Source of the DNA: Paragonimus westermani | Lineage: Eukaryota > Platyhelminthes > Trematoda > Plagiorchiida > Troglotrematidae | DNA: 64,000 nt | NCBI GenBank assembly: GCA_008508345.1 | Contig: QNGE01000296.1 | Span: forward strand, 214,929 to 278,928 | Reading direction: 5' to 3' | In this document: positions 61,413 through 64,000 of the stretch, piece by piece | Layout of the letters: every line of letters starts with the position of its first letter | How positions within the stretch are numbered: position 1 is the first letter of the stretch | Position numbers and translations under genes: made by a program | Notes under the pieces: generated by a model | What the model was told of the DNA's origin: nothing | Seen by the model: the letters and a program-made list of their open reading frames with translations, nothing else | The model's database searches: none

Positions 61413-61420
61413 TATTTATA
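61413..61420 (-). promoter_or_regulatory. TATA box of the neuropeptide gene
   Basis: TATAAATA in sense on the minus strand, 91 bases upstream of the ATG. A transcription start about 30 bases downstream (near 61385) would leave a 5' UTR of roughly 60 bases with no need for an intron. Confidence 0.6.
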
Positions 61421-61798
61421 CCGGGTAATCCGTAGCAATAAATTCCCCAGCTGTAAGCGGACTGGCTATTGATAACCGTTCAATCGGATTGGTCGCTGCA
61501 ACCCCTTTACAGATATTTGGTATACAAGTGACAGCGTAAAGTAGTGTGACACATCTGTCAGTTTGCACTAAAGCCTGTTATTTCTGTATAAACTGAAAAA
61601 GCAGTGTTTACCCACAACAAAACGAAGTGCACTTTTTCAACACAGCGCCTTTTGGCACAAAATTATCTGCCCAAATAAAACACTAGTATTTTATATAGTG
61701 TGTATTCCTTTCATTATTCACGTTTTTCAATCCTAAAATTTACATTCCAGAGACCAGCAAGATCAGGAAGGTATTGTCTAATTCAAATCTAACGAAAC
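61421..61798. other. upstream region of the neuropeptide gene
   Basis: No coding feature seen. It probably holds control sequence for the minus-strand gene, but no motif is clear apart from the TATA box. Confidence 0.4.
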
Positions 61799-61814
61799 TT
61801 GCAAACTTTTACAG

Positions 61815-62041
61815 GTACAATGTCGCGGATAAGTGGAATTTTTGTTTATGTCCGTCGGTCAGTTACATTCATCTTCGCTTACATAAAGGATGAGCTCTAT
61901 GGCATTCCATCTTCGAACGCGACAGTTCAGTCCATCATACCTCCGAAGCCTTGGTGGGCGTACCACTTTAATGTGAAGATCTTGGAAAGTCAGAGACGTG
62001 AAAGTATTTTCAGTGGACTCATCTTATGGTGGACAATTTAG
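61815..62041 (+). CDS. candidate exon with start codon, unknown protein
   Basis: A pyrimidine-rich acceptor (AACTTTTACAG) ends at 61814. An ATG follows within five bases (61820) and the frame is open for 73 codons to a stop at 62039. The N-terminus has a basic and hydrophobic stretch (VYVRRSVTFIFAYI) that could be a membrane or targeting segment, and the middle has PPKPWWAYHF. A possible GTGAAG donor lies at about 61974. No family is recognised. It points away from the neuropeptide gene, 0.5 kb away. Confidence 0.3.
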
Positions 62042-62589
62042 TGGGATGTCTAAGGTTACCACCCTTAAAAGGTCGATTTCAATACACCAACTAGTCAATT
62101 CACAAAGTCGCTAATCTTTCATTTATGTAATCAATACTGTTACGTTGCCACAGTGTTAAGAATAGTCCTGTGGAAACAGAACATTTGAAAGCCCGTTCGA
62201 CATTACTCAGCAGACAGCTGACAACACTCGACAGAATGAGCAAGTATAAAAACATAATCCGTATAACTCACGACACATTTTCAATCGGTTTTTGTTCAGT
62301 CAATTTCATCGGATTTCCACCAAAATGCCGCTTTAATCTGACACGGCTTCCGTTGAATACATGCTACTACCAGTAAATTTTTCTGTTTATCAACGCATTT
62401 TAGGCGAAGCAGTAGTTTGATTTACGCTACCTGATTTTCCATGTGATATCTCTATGTATGATCTCAGTGATTGTCACAGAGGTGTCATCTTCAAGCGCAC
62501 AGAGAAAAATACATTTCAAATTGAACACCTCCGATATTCAAACACAGTTTCACATACACGAAGTTTGCACTGCGAATTACGGCGCGGAA
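62042..62589. other. no supported gene
   Basis: Short frames only. Confidence 0.4.
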
Positions 62590-62722
62590 AACGATATGTA
62601 ATACTGATGGATATCATTAAGATCGACGCTCGAGTCTTGTGCTCCCTTACGAAGTGGGCTGGCCGAAAGACATCTAAATTCAACGACTGTGATCGAAATT
62701 GGGTGGTGTTCAATTTCTGGTA
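62590..62722 (+). repeat. family A 3' half, decayed hammerhead
   Basis: The hammerhead zone at 62604-62646 reads CTGATGG where CTGATGA is needed, has a weak stem II and lacks GAAA, but CTCGAGTC and TTGTGC are kept. The downstream block follows to about 62720. It abuts a family E arm that starts at 62725. Confidence 0.65.
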
Positions 62723-62724
62723 GT

Positions 62725-62808
62725 TGGGAAGAGTGGTGGTGTTGTTTGTAGCTCGGGTTGATGGTTTTGGTATTGATATGTTCGCCGAGCTTGGCATTTA
62801 GGTTGCAA
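62725..62808 (+). repeat. family E single arm (not inverted)
   Basis: Begins with TAGTTGGGAAGAGTGGTGG and runs through GTTGTTTGTAGCTCGGG, TTGATATGTTCGCCGAGC and GGCATTTAGGTTGCAA, where the match stops. It includes the outer part of the family that is also seen next to both dimers, so the 5' end of family E is near TGGTTGGGAA. Confidence 0.8.
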
Positions 62809-63784
62809 TTTAATTATTAGATATGTTTCAAATCGCGGGCGCAGTTTCTCATAGGCACATTGATCTCACGAGTTTTCAGTCTGAGTCACTTATATCCACG
62901 TCCATCGTTTGAGTCGCCTTGTCTTTGTTACTCAGTCAAACATCTTCGTTATTCTCAAAGATGTACATTTAATTAAGGATAACCCTTCGTTTTCAACTCA
63001 TCTGATACAAGGCAAGCGAGTGATTCATGTGACTTGAGTCCCACCAAGAATATGTCCATGTGTAATCTCAGTGATTGTTCCAATGAGCTCATTCCCAAGT
63101 GTAAAGAAATTTCGCACAACTCATGTAATCAGGAATTTCACATCAGATAATCCTCATTAGATATAGCATCAACAACCACAACTTGAGGTGGTCGGCAAAT
63201 GTCTGACCAATTGCTAATAACAATACGTTGATGATATCTTGATATATACGAATTAATATATTCGCTGACAATGGGAGATCATGAGAACTAACCATTATTG
63301 ATCCGTATCGGTTGGTCTCAAAACAACCACAGTCAATAGGCTTCAAACAGATCACCATCATCATCATCAAAATTTAAGTGCAATATCTCACCACTGGCGA
63401 ACACCCTTCTTTCAATTTGGGAAATATTTCCGCAATAATCTCACTTCTATGCAACGACTTGCTTAACGCGTGTCTTTCTGATATCGTAGTTCGCGACTAA
63501 CGACCACGTAATTCATCCTCCATGTCACTTCAGGATGAGCTTATAGAACTAGCCTATTGGTCTGTTTCTCATCCATGTGCAAACTGCGGTTTCCTTTGTC
63601 GGAGTAGAATCCATTCTCAGATGTCCTTCATTAAACACCATAGCCTTGTTTACTTCAAGTTCTTACGTGGGAACTCTACACGATAAATGTCCCAGTCAGG
63701 TGATTATACTCCATACGCACTGTTCTGTAACTTTAAACAAACTTTCGAGAAAACCACTCATTCTCATTGCCAAATGTTAACCAA
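62809..63784. other. no supported gene; short ATC repeat at 63353-63370
   Basis: A brief ATC/TCA trinucleotide run and short frames. Nothing else. Confidence 0.45.
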
Positions 63785-63789
63785 TAGAA

Positions 63790-63860
63790 GAACAGGCAAC
63801 CTGGATTCGAACGAAGCTGCCGAATGAAGCCTAAGTTGGTTACATCTAGACCAAACTGGT
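63790..63860 (-). repeat. tRNA-like sequence, probable SINE head (family D)
   Basis: In sense, an exact A box TGGTCTAGATG (63853-63843) and an exact B box GTTCGAATCC (63812-63803) are about 30 bases apart, as in a tRNA gene. The acceptor arms do not pair and there is no proper anticodon stem, so it is not a tRNA gene. It does not share sequence with families A-C. Confidence 0.5.
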
Positions 63861-64000
63861 AACGTGCCTTATCCGTAACATGAATTTCGAGAATCTGAAG
63901 CCGTTCGCCCTGACTGGGTCCCCATATAACTGATCACGAAATGAGCACAGAACAGCATTTTTAAACATCTCAGTGATTACGACAGATTTCTAGGAAAAAA

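Overview
The window looks like a gene-poor, repeat-rich stretch of a eukaryotic nuclear genome, most likely a flatworm and probably a digenean fluke. The case rests on four things: AT-leaning sequence with very few long open frames; decayed Penelope-like (PLE) and RTE-type retroelement pieces; many tRNA-headed short repeats; and one small, intronless, flatworm-style amidated-neuropeptide precursor. No bacterial gene organisation, operon or CRISPR array is present. The species call is inference from sequence character only. A 398-base assembly gap (N) lies at 43172-43569.

The most interesting material is a dispersed repeat, called family A here. Its sense strand carries a tRNA-like head (pol III A and B boxes) followed by a type I hammerhead ribozyme. 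The copy at 40713-41158 (minus) has a complete hammerhead with all core nucleotides and perfect stems I and II. The copy at 18187-18353 has a nearly complete one inside a 12-bp target-site duplication (TSD). The copy at 56590-57050 (minus) runs from one decayed hammerhead to another, which is the layout of retrozymes, small non-autonomous elements thought to move through circular RNA. At least eight further partial or decayed copies are scattered along the window. A second repeat, family E, occurs twice as long inverted dimers (31613-31831 and 32158-32406). Each dimer is also bounded by an exact 12-bp direct repeat. Remains of at least two PLE subfamilies are present (25905-26402 minus, 29780-30333 plus, 40199-40294 plus, probably 50092-50290 plus), so PLE-type reverse transcriptase is a plausible driver for both small families.

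Layout: 1-15.7 kb is almost featureless, with one decayed tRNA-like repeat near 4 kb. 15.7-22 kb holds two family B repeats and three family A copies. 24.4-24.9 kb holds a probable solo LTR. 25.4-26.4 kb holds a long perfect hairpin and a PLE GIY-YIG endonuclease frame. 29.7-32.4 kb holds a second PLE end and the two inverted dimers. 36-38 kb holds the longest open frame (about 220 codons, unknown) and a possible small secreted protein. 40-43.7 kb holds a PLE scrap, the intact hammerhead element, an RTE remnant and the gap. 50-57 kb holds family A copies, two tRNA-Thr-like SINEs and a few candidate exons on the minus strand. 61-62 kb holds the neuropeptide gene and one candidate exon.

The neuropeptide gene (61044-61322, minus) is the only host protein gene I call with confidence. 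It has a signal peptide, dibasic cleavage sites and two related peptides ending in Gly for C-terminal amidation, plus a TATA box and a poly(A) signal variant at suitable distances. Other host-gene calls are single candidate exons without recognised homology and are scored low.
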